A stretch of DNA of 64,000 nucleotides, from assembly GCA_046533095.1 (NCBI GenBank), contig JAJQRA010000024.1, positions 62,001-126,000 of the forward strand, written 5' to 3'. Below, one piece after another: positions 1 through 9,400 of the stretch. A program made the translations under genes and the position numbers. This DNA is from ZAX-1 sp046533095 (GTDB lineage: Bacteria; Bacillota; Clostridia; Lachnospirales; Lachnospiraceae). Position 1 is the stretch's first letter. Each line of letters begins with the position of its first letter. The notes beneath the pieces are model-generated. The model was not told where the DNA came from and made no database searches. It saw nothing but the letters and a program-made list of their open reading frames with translations.

Positions 1-1
1 C

Positions 2-1417
2 GGAACACAGAGGATAATTAACGCACAGGAGTTTTCAGAAGACGACTTTGATGGCGACGACCAAAACACTGACTTCTTTGAAAGTACGGGAAAGAAACTG
101 GACATCGACCTTGTGGATATGGACTATATCTCGTGGCGGTCGAAACTCGCAGAGGACTCCGAAATCCTCGAACTGCTGTCCGTGTTGATTGAGGATATCA
201 CACCCGAACACGACACCAAGCTGCAAACGCTTCTGCAGCTTATTGCAGAGAAGATTCAGCAGCCGTTCAATCCGGACAACAAGAAGATACTACTTTTCTC
301 AGCGTTTTCGGATACGGTAGACTACCTTTATAAAGAAGTCGCTCCGTTTGTCCAGTCGCGGTTCGGGCTTGATACGGCGATGATAACCGGAACCACCGAC
401 GGCAGGACGACCGTCAAGCTGAAACGCAACGATATGAACACAATCCTGACGTTGTTCTCGCCACTGTCCAAGGACAAGGAATTGCTGATGCCGGACAACC
501 CCGCCGAAATCGACGTCCTGATTGCTACGGACTGCATCTCTGAAGGACAGAACCTTCAGGATTGTGACTACTGCGTCAATTATGACATCCATTGGAACCC
601 CGTCCGCATCATTCAGCGGTTCGGACGTATTGACCGTATCGGAAGCCGTAACGACAAGATTCAGCTTGTGAATTTCTGGCCGAACATCGATCTCGACAAG
701 TACCTCGAACTCAAAGGTCGTGTAGAGACCAGAATGAAGGCTTCTGTTATGACCGCCACGGGTGACGATAACCCTATCGACCCCGAAGAACAAGGTGACC
801 TCGAATATCGCAAGGCGCAGCTTGAGAAGTTGCAAGACGAAGTCGTGGACATGGAGGAAATGCAGTCCGGTGTTTCTATTATGGACTTAGGGCTTAATGA
901 GTTTCGGCTCGACCTGCTTGAATACGTCAAGCACCACGGAGAACTGGACGGCACACCGTTCGGGCTTCACGCGGTGGTTAGTGGCAATACGGACTCGCCA
1001 CGTGGCACGATATTCATACTGAAAAACCGTAACGCCAAAATAAATGTACAAAACCAGAACCAGTTGCACCCGTTTTATATGGTATATGTCAACGGCAACG
1101 GAGACCCCGGCGAAGAGCCGGCAGTTTACATTGACCACCTGCAACCCAAGAAACTGCTCGACTCGCTCCGGCAGCTTTGCAAGGGCAAGGACAAGCCACT
1201 CGATGAACTATGCAGACAGTTTAATGCCGAGACAAAAGACGGCAGGAATATGCGGAATTACTCCGACCTGCTCTGCTTTGCGGTGAAGTCCATTGTGGAT
1301 TTGAACGAGGACGATTCCATCAACAGTTTCCTCTCCGGCAAGCAGATATCCTTTGCCACAAACACGATTGACGGATTGGACGATTTTGAACTGGTCAGCT
1401 TCGTGACCGTAAAGTGA
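2..1417 (+). CDS. SNF2-type helicase, C-terminal part (5' truncated by the window edge)
   Basis: The reading frame is open from the first bases, so the gene begins outside the window; an internal ATG at 113 is not a credible start. The visible part is the second RecA-like lobe of a superfamily 2 helicase of the SNF2/RapA type. It shows the motif IV region 'LLFSAFSDTVDYLY', the motif V region 'IATDCISEGQNLQDCD' and the motif VI region 'RIIQRFGRIDRIGS', with the arginine fingers. An extended alpha-helical tail follows. Walker A and B would lie upstream and cannot be seen. The next gene starts 1 base after the stop, so it is the first visible member of the defence operon. In this family such helicases accompany methyltransferases and are thought to translocate on DNA. 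Translocation here is inference. Confidence 0.85.
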   Translation, partial: GTQRIINAQEFSEDDFDGDDQNTDFFESTGKKLDIDLVDMDYISWRSKLAEDSEILELLSVLIEDITPEHDTKLQTLLQLIAEKIQQPFNPDNKKILLFSAFSDTVDYLYKEVAPFVQSRFGLDTAMITGTTDGRTTVKLKRNDMNTILTLFSPLSKDKELLMPDNPAEIDVLIATDCISEGQNLQDCDYCVNYDIHWNPVRIIQRFGRIDRIGSRNDKIQLVNFWPNIDLDKYLELKGRVETRMKASVMTATGDDNPIDPEEQGDLEYRKAQLEKLQDEVVDMEEMQSGVSIMDLGLNEFRLDLLEYVKHHGELDGTPFGLHAVVSGNTDSPRGTIFILKNRNAKINVQNQNQLHPFYMVYVNGNGDPGEEPAVYIDHLQPKKLLDSLRQLCKGKDKPLDELCRQFNAETKDGRNMRNYSDLLCFAVKSIVDLNEDDSINSFLSGKQISFATNTIDGLDDFELVSFVTVK

Positions 1418-1418
1418 G

Positions 1419-2039
1419 GTGGCGCTTATGCTAGGACTGCCCAAGGCGACCGAGCTATCCAAAGCCCTCTCAAAGAAGGCAATATTCGGCAGGTTCAAGC
1501 CGGCGACCGGTGACCGTAGGCTGTTTGACGAGCAGATAAACCGAATGTCAATCGTCGCGGAACTCTCGCCGCAAACGGTGGCGATAAAGGCAAGCACGGA
1601 CGTTTCGGCGGTGTATGTCGTTCTGGTGACGCTGAAAACCGCCGAGTGCGACAAGAAGAATATCGCACTCTTATCGAAGCTGATTGACCAGCGTATGCTG
1701 TTCGTGATTCAATCAGGCGAAAGCGCAAGGCTCGCCGTTTACCGAGCCGACAAGGTGCTGGTTTCCGAAAGCAAGCCACTCGTTGCATGGAAGCTATCCT
1801 TAAGCGGTCTTGACCTTGAAGCGGTGTGGGAGAACGCCATTGCCCAGATAGGTGGCATCGACCTCGCGGGCGGTAAAGACCTCGACGAGACCATTGCCAA
1901 GAACGCTCACCAAGAGAAACTGCAAAAGCAGATAGCAATACTTGAAAAGAAAGCAATGACGCAGCGCCAGCCCCGTAAGAAGTGGGAACTTGCCGAGGAG
2001 TTACGGCGACTGAAAGCCGAATTGGAGGGATTGAAATGA
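1419..2039 (+). CDS. DUF4391 family protein
   Basis: This 206-residue protein starts at GTG 1419 (an in-frame ATG lies at 1428) and begins one base after the helicase stop, so it is probably translated by coupling. The N-terminal 'LGLPKATELSKALSKKAIF' and the central 'VWENAIAQIGG' are typical of DUF4391, a family seen almost only next to SNF2 helicases and type III-like methyltransferases. The last 45 residues are charged and form a likely coiled coil ('EKLQKQIAILEKKAMTQRQ'). Its biochemical role is not known; I infer a structural or adaptor subunit for the neighbouring helicase or methylase. Its stop overlaps the next start (ATGA). Confidence 0.85.
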   Translation: MALMLGLPKATELSKALSKKAIFGRFKPATGDRRLFDEQINRMSIVAELSPQTVAIKASTDVSAVYVVLVTLKTAECDKKNIALLSKLIDQRMLFVIQSGESARLAVYRADKVLVSESKPLVAWKLSLSGLDLEAVWENAIAQIGGIDLAGGKDLDETIAKNAHQEKLQKQIAILEKKAMTQRQPRKKWELAEELRRLKAELEGLK

Positions 2040-3385
2040 TAAACGAATATCTGTTTCTGTCCGATGAGCATCGGGCAAAAGTTGAAACATATAATCCTGA
2101 TGGCATTACCGTAGAAGTTTCAGGCGTAGTGAATACTCCACTTTGGGTCGCTATTTATTCGCTTGCGAGCAAAAACGAGGATAGTGCCAAGAAGTTATCT
2201 GACGTACATACAGCCTTAATGGAGTATTCTCCGTTGGTATTGTCGTGCGAGAGTTCAGAGTATTACAACAGGATACTATTTCCGTTGATCAATGAACTTG
2301 AGCGAAAGCTGCGTAAGTTGCTTTATTTGGCGGCATCGATTTCAGATAGCGAGAAGGCAAAAGAAAGCATCAAGCAGCTTGAGGAAAAAGAATTTGGTGA
2401 AATTTTTGATTTGCTCTTCATCGACCAGAACTTCATCTTTGACATGAAGAAGCGCATAAATGCCGAGGCGAAGAGTGAATACAGCGGTAGAAGCAAGTAT
2501 TCCAAAAGCGAGATTAAGGTCTATGTGGATTCGCTCGTGGAACATACTTTATGGGATACCATTCTTGGCGAGCAAGATGTGCCGACACTTAGAAGCCGTT
2601 TTAGGGATGTGCAAACTTATCGCAACGACGTTATGCACGCTCATAACATCGGGAAGGAACTCTTCGGCAAAGCACGCTATTTGTTCGACAAAATAAACAA
2701 GGAACTGGACACCGCAATAGACAAGTTAACCGGAGATTCAGAAGATAGACTGAAAGAGCAGAAGACAGAAGTAAATACGGCGATATCGTCTGCTTTGGCG
2801 GCAATGGACTTATCTGTGATTTCAAATGTCCTCAAAGGCGCGTCACTGTCTCCCACCGTTTTGGAAATGTCCTCCCAAAGGTCAAAGGTGTTAGAGGGCT
2901 TACAGCCTCTTGGGGCAAGCGTAGCCTTGTCTGAAGAAATCAAAGGGATTCAATTTCCGACTATTCAGCCCGTTATGGACGAGGCTCTAAAAGGACTAAC
3001 TCCCACTATAAGTAGTTCTGTTATTACCGAAGCATTAAAAGGTATGAATGCAATTGCGAATAGTTCTGTCGTAGCAGATGCGTTGAAGTCTTTACAGCCT
3101 TTAAGAGAGAACTCTGCGTTAGTTGAGGTGGTGAGAAGTGCTACCGTTTTCCGAACTTCACCCGCGATGGAAAGCATTCATAGGCAAATGAATCAATTAA
3201 GTGAACTGATGCGACCATATCAACAGATGGCTGACATTTTGCAACCATACAGTGCTTTACAAGAATCGTTGCGTTCGATAGCAGGGAGTTTGCCACACAA
3301 TCTCATCTTAAACGACGATGACTCAGACGAAGACAAACCTGAAACCGATAACGAAAAGCTAGAGGAGGATAACCCTAATGACTAA
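2036..3385 (+). CDS. HEPN-motif protein embedded in the restriction operon
   Basis: The start is ATG 2036, overlapping the previous stop and preceded by GGAGGGA at 2024-2030; the frame stays open further upstream but without a better site. The product has 449 residues. Residues about 80-230 are helical and charged and contain 'TYRNDVMHAH', where R196 and H201 form the R-x4-H signature of HEPN ribonucleases and toxins. Residues about 250-400 are a low-complexity set of imperfect helical repeats ('EALKGLTPTISSS', 'EALKGMNAIANSS', 'DALKSLQPLREN'), and the last 25 residues are very acidic. I do not recognise the full-length family. By analogy with other defence loci it could be an RNase effector or an abortive-infection module. 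Its base composition is more A+T-rich than that of its neighbours. The Mod gene overlaps its end by 8 bases. Confidence 0.75.
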   Translation: MINEYLFLSDEHRAKVETYNPDGITVEVSGVVNTPLWVAIYSLASKNEDSAKKLSDVHTALMEYSPLVLSCESSEYYNRILFPLINELERKLRKLLYLAASISDSEKAKESIKQLEEKEFGEIFDLLFIDQNFIFDMKKRINAEAKSEYSGRSKYSKSEIKVYVDSLVEHTLWDTILGEQDVPTLRSRFRDVQTYRNDVMHAHNIGKELFGKARYLFDKINKELDTAIDKLTGDSEDRLKEQKTEVNTAISSALAAMDLSVISNVLKGASLSPTVLEMSSQRSKVLEGLQPLGASVALSEEIKGIQFPTIQPVMDEALKGLTPTISSSVITEALKGMNAIANSSVVADALKSLQPLRENSALVEVVRSATVFRTSPAMESIHRQMNQLSELMRPYQQMADILQPYSALQESLRSIAGSLPHNLILNDDDSDEDKPETDNEKLEEDNPND

Positions 3386-5276
3386 CCCTGAAAAACTCGC
3401 TATGCATACCCCGTCCCTTGCTGACACGAACTTCGCCACCCTCGCTGCCTTGTTTCCGAATGCCGTGATCGAGACGGTTGACGCGAACGGCGCGGTCGTT
3501 CGTGCCATCGACAAGGACGTGCTGACGCAGGAAATAAATGCCCATGTCGTCGAGGGCAGAGAAGAACGCTACCAGTTCACTTGGCCTGATAAGCGTAATA
3601 GCATACTGATAGCAAACGCGCCGATTGCCGCCACTTTGCGCCCGTGTCGTGAAGAGAGCGTGGACTTCGACACGACCGAGAACCTTTACATTGAGGGCGA
3701 CAACCTCGATGTGCTGAAACTGCTTCGCGAAACCTACCTGAATAGAGTTAAGGTCATCTATATCGACCCGCCGTATAACACTTCGCACGATTTTATCTAC
3801 AATGATGATTTCTCCGAGGACGTCGAGGCATTCCTTAGCCGAGATGGACAATATGACGAGTTAGGTAATAGGCTCGTCCTAAACACCGATAGCAACGGTC
3901 GGTTTCATACAGATTGGCTGAATATGATTTACCCTCGTATTCGAGTGGCAAGGGATTTGCTTGCGGAGGACGGCGTGATATTTATCAGCATAGATGATAA
4001 CGAAGTGGAGAATTTACGAAAAATATGCAATGAGATTTTTGGTAAACAGAACTATGTGGCGCAAATGGTATGGCAGTCAACAGCAGGGTCTAATACTGGA
4101 ACTAATATTATTACTGTTACAGAATATGTACTTGTGTATGCAAAGTCATTTTCTGCTTGCCGCTTTAATACATTACCAATTTCAGACGCGGACAAATATA
4201 CACTTGAGGATGAATATGTTGCAAAACGTGGAAAATATGTCCTCAACAAGTTGGACAGGCGGATGACAGGACCTCACTATTCTGATGCCCTAAACTATGC
4301 AATAAAAATGCCTGACGGACAAATGATATACCCAGGTAGCACCGACTTTAAGAATACCGATAACTGGAACTATAGATGGTCTAAGACAAAAGTAGAATGG
4401 GGTATTGCCAATGAATTTATCGTATTCAAGCAGGTAGATAGTAAATGGAATGCCTACTTTAAGCAATACCTGAAAGTTGACAACGATGATAACTCTATAA
4501 CAAGGAGTTTGCCGTACCAGAACTTAATCAAGTTGGAACAATTTAATACGACGCAAGGCACAAGGGAAATCATGACTTTGTTCGGCAGGAAGATGTTTGA
4601 TTATGCAAAACCTTCTGAGCTTATAAAATACATTGTTAACATTTGTCCTGATAAAAATTCCATTGTGCTTGATTTTTTTAGTGGCTCTGCTTCTACTGCC
4701 CAAGCTGTATTTCAGCTGAACAGTGAAGATAATGGACATCGCCGTTTTATCCTTGTTCAGCTACCCGAAAAGACTGACGATACCAATTATCCAACTATTC
4801 CGGAAATCGGCAAGGAACGCATCCGCCGCGCCGGCGCGAAAATCAAAGCTGATAGCCCGCTGACGACCGCAAGTCTTGACGTGGGCTTCCGTGTCCTTAA
4901 ACTGGACAGCACGAATATGAAGGACGTGTACTACACGCCTGAAGAATACGCGCAGATGAATTTTAGCTTTGACGGCTTGGCGGACAACATCAAGGAAGAC
5001 CGCTCACCTGATGACCTGCTCTTCCAAGTGATGCTTGACCTCGGCATTCCGCTTTCGGCGAAAATCACGCAGGACGGCGACGTTTACTCTGTAAACGCTA
5101 ACTATCTTATCGCTTGTTTCAAGCGTGTTGATATCGCCCTGATTACGGAAATCGCCAAGCAGAAGCCATACTACGCCGTGTTCCGCGATAGTAGCTTTGC
5201 CTCCGACTCTGCGATGGTCAACTTCGAGCAGGTGTTTAACACCTACAGCCCGAACACGATAAGGAGGGTTTTGTAA
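3378..5276 (+). CDS. Type III-like site-specific DNA-methyltransferase (Mod)
   Basis: A 632-residue beta-class N6-adenine/N4-cytosine methyltransferase, the length expected for Mod. The catalytic DPPY is at residues 130-133 ('YIDPPYNT'). The S-adenosylmethionine motif 'LDFFSGSAST' comes after it, at about residues 431-440. That order defines the beta class. Between them (about residues 190-420) lies the target-recognition region, which is clearly more A+T-rich in its DNA than both flanks. The start ATG 3378 has AGAGGAGGAT just upstream and overlaps the HEPN-type gene. It would methylate host sites and, with Res at 6409, give sequence recognition to the restriction complex. The specific recognition sequence cannot be read from the protein. 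Confidence 0.93.
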   Translation: MTNPEKLAMHTPSLADTNFATLAALFPNAVIETVDANGAVVRAIDKDVLTQEINAHVVEGREERYQFTWPDKRNSILIANAPIAATLRPCREESVDFDTTENLYIEGDNLDVLKLLRETYLNRVKVIYIDPPYNTSHDFIYNDDFSEDVEAFLSRDGQYDELGNRLVLNTDSNGRFHTDWLNMIYPRIRVARDLLAEDGVIFISIDDNEVENLRKICNEIFGKQNYVAQMVWQSTAGSNTGTNIITVTEYVLVYAKSFSACRFNTLPISDADKYTLEDEYVAKRGKYVLNKLDRRMTGPHYSDALNYAIKMPDGQMIYPGSTDFKNTDNWNYRWSKTKVEWGIANEFIVFKQVDSKWNAYFKQYLKVDNDDNSITRSLPYQNLIKLEQFNTTQGTREIMTLFGRKMFDYAKPSELIKYIVNICPDKNSIVLDFFSGSASTAQAVFQLNSEDNGHRRFILVQLPEKTDDTNYPTIPEIGKERIRRAGAKIKADSPLTTASLDVGFRVLKLDSTNMKDVYYTPEEYAQMNFSFDGLADNIKEDRSPDDLLFQVMLDLGIPLSAKITQDGDVYSVNANYLIACFKRVDIALITEIAKQKPYYAVFRDSSFASDSAMVNFEQVFNTYSPNTIRRVL

Positions 5277-6412
5277 TGGACGAAAAGAAACTCTCTATTG
5301 CGCCACAAGGCGACGATACAGAATTCTACAAGCAGGTTTCCGACTTGCTCGCTTCGGCTCGCCAATTTGCAAAACGGCAGTTAGACAGCACCATTGTCAC
5401 TGCCTATTACGAAATCGGGCGGATGATTGTCAAGCGCGAGCAACAAGGTCAGAAGCGGGCACAATACGGGGCAAAGCTGATTAAAGGTCTGTCCCAGTAT
5501 CTCACCGAGCAATACGGCAGGGGCTTTTCAGTCGTTAACCTCAAAAGTTTTAGAAAATTTTACCAAGCATATTCGCCCTCAATAGGGCAGACACTGTCTG
5601 CCCTATTTGAAAAAAGTGAATCAACGATTAGCATTTTCGGCGAAAATGCGTTGCCACAAAAAAGGCAGACACTGTCTGCCGAATTCAATTTGAGCTGGTC
5701 GCATTACCAAATTTTGATGCGAATCGAAGATGAATCTGCTCGGCGTTTTTACGAAATCGAAACGCTGAATCAGCAATGGTCGGTTCGGCAGTTGCAGCGT
5801 CAGGTTGGCAGTTCGCTCTATGAGCGGATAGCCCTCTCCCGCGACAAGGACAGGGTTATGGCTTTGGCGAACGAAGGACAGACCGTGGAAGTTCCGCGTG
5901 ACATCTTCAAGTCGCCTTATGTCCTTGAATTCACGGGACTTGAGGAGCGGTCAGAATACAGCGAATCGGAATTGGAACAGGCTCTGATTGACAACCTCCA
6001 GAAGTTCCTGCTTGAACTCGGGAAGGGCTTTTTGTTTGAAGCAAGACAGAAGCGGTTCTCCTTTGATGAGAAGTCGTTCTATGTTGACCTCGTCTTTTAC
6101 AACCGTCTGCTCCAGTGCTATGTCCTCATCGACCTTAAGGTAGCCGAACTGAAACACCAAGACTTGGGGCAAATGCTGATGTATGTTAATTACTTTGACC
6201 GCTATGTCAAAAAGGAATTTGAGAAGCCCACGATAGGTATTCTACTATGTAGCCAAAAGAATGACAATATTGTGGAGTTGACCTTGCCCGAAAACTCGAA
6301 TATTTACGCCTCGGCTTATAGCCTGTATCTGCCGGATAAGGCTTTGCTACAGCGCAAGCTGGCTGAATGGCTCGAGGAGTTTGAGGAGACGCATGGAGGT
6401 GACACCGAATGA
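5276..6412 (+). CDS. DUF1016 / PDDEXK nuclease-domain protein (YhcG-like)
   Basis: The 378-residue product starts at ATG 5276, sharing bases with the Mod stop (TAATG), behind AGGAGG at 5262-5267. The N-terminal half is the DUF1016 winged-helix-like region ('YYEIGRMIVKREQQ', 'YGRGFSVVNLKSFRKFYQAY'). The C-terminal half is a PD-(D/E)XK fold, with D271 in 'FYVDLVFYN' and D286-x-K288 in 'VLIDLKVAEL'. Between them lies a linker of about 40 residues that carries two copies of a DNA palindrome, both encoding QTLSA. YhcG homologues are found alone or inside restriction islands, and DNA cleavage is expected from the fold. Its exact role in this operon is unknown; an accessory nuclease is inference. 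Confidence 0.88.
   Translation: MDEKKLSIAPQGDDTEFYKQVSDLLASARQFAKRQLDSTIVTAYYEIGRMIVKREQQGQKRAQYGAKLIKGLSQYLTEQYGRGFSVVNLKSFRKFYQAYSPSIGQTLSALFEKSESTISIFGENALPQKRQTLSAEFNLSWSHYQILMRIEDESARRFYEIETLNQQWSVRQLQRQVGSSLYERIALSRDKDRVMALANEGQTVEVPRDIFKSPYVLEFTGLEERSEYSESELEQALIDNLQKFLLELGKGFLFEARQKRFSFDEKSFYVDLVFYNRLLQCYVLIDLKVAELKHQDLGQMLMYVNYFDRYVKKEFEKPTIGILLCSQKNDNIVELTLPENSNIYASAYSLYLPDKALLQRKLAEWLEEFEETHGGDTE
5581..5607. repeat. 27-bp interrupted palindrome inside the DUF1016 gene
   Basis: Two 13-base arms (5581-5593 and 5595-5607) are perfectly complementary around a single central C at 5594. The core GGCAGACACTGTCTGCC (5586-5602) recurs at 5664-5680. It is coding sequence, and the reading frame is preserved. 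Confidence 0.9.
5664..5680. repeat. Second copy of the 17-bp palindrome in the DUF1016 gene
   Basis: This is identical to 5586-5602 and lies 78 bases (26 codons) downstream, so both copies encode QTLSA in the same frame. The pair brackets the variable linker between the winged-helix and nuclease domains. Confidence 0.9.
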
Positions 6413-9400
6413 AATTTCAGTTCAAGATACAGTCGTTTCAGACCGAAGCCGCTGAAAGCGTCGTGCGCGTTTTTGCGGGTCAACCGAATGTCGGCGAGTC
6501 CAAGTACCGCCGTGACATCGGCAGCGAGAAGAAGATAAGCGATGAAGAAAGAATTGCTCGTCGCGGTTTTGTACCTATCTCGTACTCTACCTTATCCGAA
6601 GAGCAAAGGCGGTTGGTTGAGGAAGAGTACGAAAGCGCCTATCGCAACGAGAATGTACAGCTTTCCAGAGCGGAGCTACTGAAAAACATCCGAGCCATCC
6701 AGACGGCAAACAACATCAAGTATTCCACTGACCTTGCCGCAGGGCTTGGCGCGGTGTCACTTGATGTTGAGATGGAAACCGGCACCGGCAAGACCTATGT
6801 CTACATCAAGACCATGTTCGAACTCCACAAGGCTTACGGATGGGGAAAGTTTATCGTGGTCGTGCCTTCCATCGCCATCAGAGAGGGTGTTAAGAAGTCG
6901 TTTGAAATGCTTGAAGACCACTTCATGCAGATTTACGGGCTGAAAGCGCGACACTTTATCTACAATTCCTCGAACCTACATCAACTGGATGAGTTTTCGC
7001 AGAACAACAGAATCAATGTTATGATTATCAATACGCAAGCGTTCAACACCACGATGAACGAGGACAAGAATGTCGAGGGCCGGGGTGGCAATCAGGCGGC
7101 GAGGATTATCTACACCAAGCGCGATGAGTTTGGTAGCCGCCGTCCGATTGACGTTATCAAGGCGAACCGCCCGGTTATCATTCTCGACGAGCCACAAAAG
7201 ATGGGTGGCACGGCTACGCAAAACGCCCTCAAAAAGAACTTCGCGCCACTGTTCTCCCTGAACTATTCGGCGACGCATAAGACAAGCCACAACCTTGTCT
7301 ATGTCCTTGACGCCCTCGATGCTTTCAAAAAGAAGCTGGTCAAGAAGATTGAGGTCAAGGGTTTTGAATTAAAAAATCTCGGTGGCACGAACCGCTATAT
7401 GTACCTTGCCGCCGTTGTTATAGACCGCAAGAAGCCACCTCGCGCCAGACTAGAATTTGAAGTCAGCCGTGTGGCGGGTTCGCCGAAACGTGAAACGCAT
7501 CTGCTTGAAGTGGGCGACAGCCTTTATACTGCTTCCAAGGGACTAGAGGAATACAAGGGTATCTCCATTGCCGACATCGACCCGATATGGGCGACCATCA
7601 CATTCAGCAATGGCGACACGCTCACGGCAGGCGAAGCCAGCGGCAATGTGAACGAGGATGATGTCCGCCGAATTCAAATCCGAGAGACCATCAACTCCCA
7701 TTTTGATAAGGAAGAGAAGCTGTTCGAGCAAGGCATCAAGTGCCTGTCCCTGTTCTTTATCGATGAGGTGGCAAAGTACCGCCAGTATGGTGACGACGGC
7801 GAAGAAAACCTCGGCGAGTACGGTCGTATCTTTGAAGAGGAATACACCGCCACATTGAACGAGCGGTTGACGCTGTTTCCAACGGCGTACCAAGCCTATT
7901 TGCGTGGCATCGACACCGCCGAAACGCACAGGGGCTATTTCTCCATAGACAAAAAAGGTCACGCCGTAAACAGCACGGTTAAGCGCGGCACTGATGAATC
8001 CGATGACATTTCAGCTTACGACTTAATACTCAAACGGAAAGAAGTCCTGCTGTCATTTGAGGAACCTACAAGATTTATCTTCTCTCATTCCGCTTTGCGT
8101 GAGGGCTGGGATAACCCGAATGTGTTCCAGATTTGCACATTGAAGCACTCGGACAATGCCACGGCAAAACGGCAGGAAGTCGGGCGCGGTTTGCGTTTGT
8201 GCGTGAACAGCCTCGGTGAACGTCAGGATTTGGATGTTTGTGGCGAATCGTTCGTGCAGAGTGTAAATATGCTCACCGTTGTCGCAAGCGAAAGCTATGC
8301 GGGCTTCGTTGCAGATTTACAAAGCGAGATAAAGTCCGATCTATATGAGCGGCCGACGAATGCGAGCGTAGATTACTTCAATGGCAGGACGGTTTATCTC
8401 ACCGATGAGCAACCACATACTTTAACGGTTGCAGAAGCCACGGCGGTTTACAACTATCTTGTCCGCAACGACTATGTGGATGATAATGGTGGCGTGACCG
8501 ATACTTACAGAGCAGCTGCCGAAGCGAGCAGTTTTGCTCCGATGAAACCTGAAATCGCCCCACTCGCTGAGAGCGTCCACAAACTGGTTCAAGCAATTTT
8601 TGACCCGTCCATCCTCAAAGACATGGCGGGCAACGGTCACGAGACTAAGGTCAAGGACAATCCGCTGAACGAGAACTGGGCAGCGTTCAAGGACTTGTGG
8701 GAACGGATTAATAGGCGATATGCCTATACCGTGGAATTCAACAGCGATGAACTGAAAAGCAAGGCAATTGCCGCTATCGATGCGGAATTGAAAGTCGCCC
8801 GTTTGTCCTACACACTCACCAAAGGGTTGCAGGAAGGTACGGACTTCAATGTGGAGCGCACTGAAACAAAGAAACTTGACCGGGCGCATGGCGGTCTTGC
8901 GACTTACGATATTATCGGCAAGATTGCCGAAGGTACGAGCCTTACTCGTCGAACGATCACGGCAATCCTCGAGGGCATCAAGAAGGAGAGACTCTGGCTG
9001 TTCTGCGAGAACCCTGAAGAGTTTATCGCTAAGGTCGTACATTTAATCAACAAGCAGAAAGCTTCCGTGGTCGTGGAGCATATCACCTATGCCCCAAGCG
9101 CAGAAGAGCCGTATTCACAGGACATTTTTAATATGAGTCGTGCCTCCGATGAGTACGCAAAGGCATTCAAGGCGAAACACGCCATTCAGGATTATGTATT
9201 TACCGACGGTTCTGCTAGCAACAGCATTGAGCGCCACTTTGCAGCCGACTTGGATGTTGCCGACGAGGTGGTTGTCTATGCAAAACTACCGAGGGGTCCA
9301 CGTGGCTTCTATATCCCGACGCCCGTTGGCAACTATTCACCGGACTGGGCAATTTCATTTAAGAAGGGCGCTGTAAAACACATCTTCTTTATCGCTGAAA

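Noticed and set aside
299..835. Long antisense frame within the helicase gene
   Set aside because: It lies opposite well-conserved helicase motifs, has no binding site, and its composition follows from the codon pattern of the real gene.
6976..9042. Several antisense frames of 100-206 codons opposite the Res gene
   Set aside because: They are shadows of a gene with strong catalytic motifs; no start signals.
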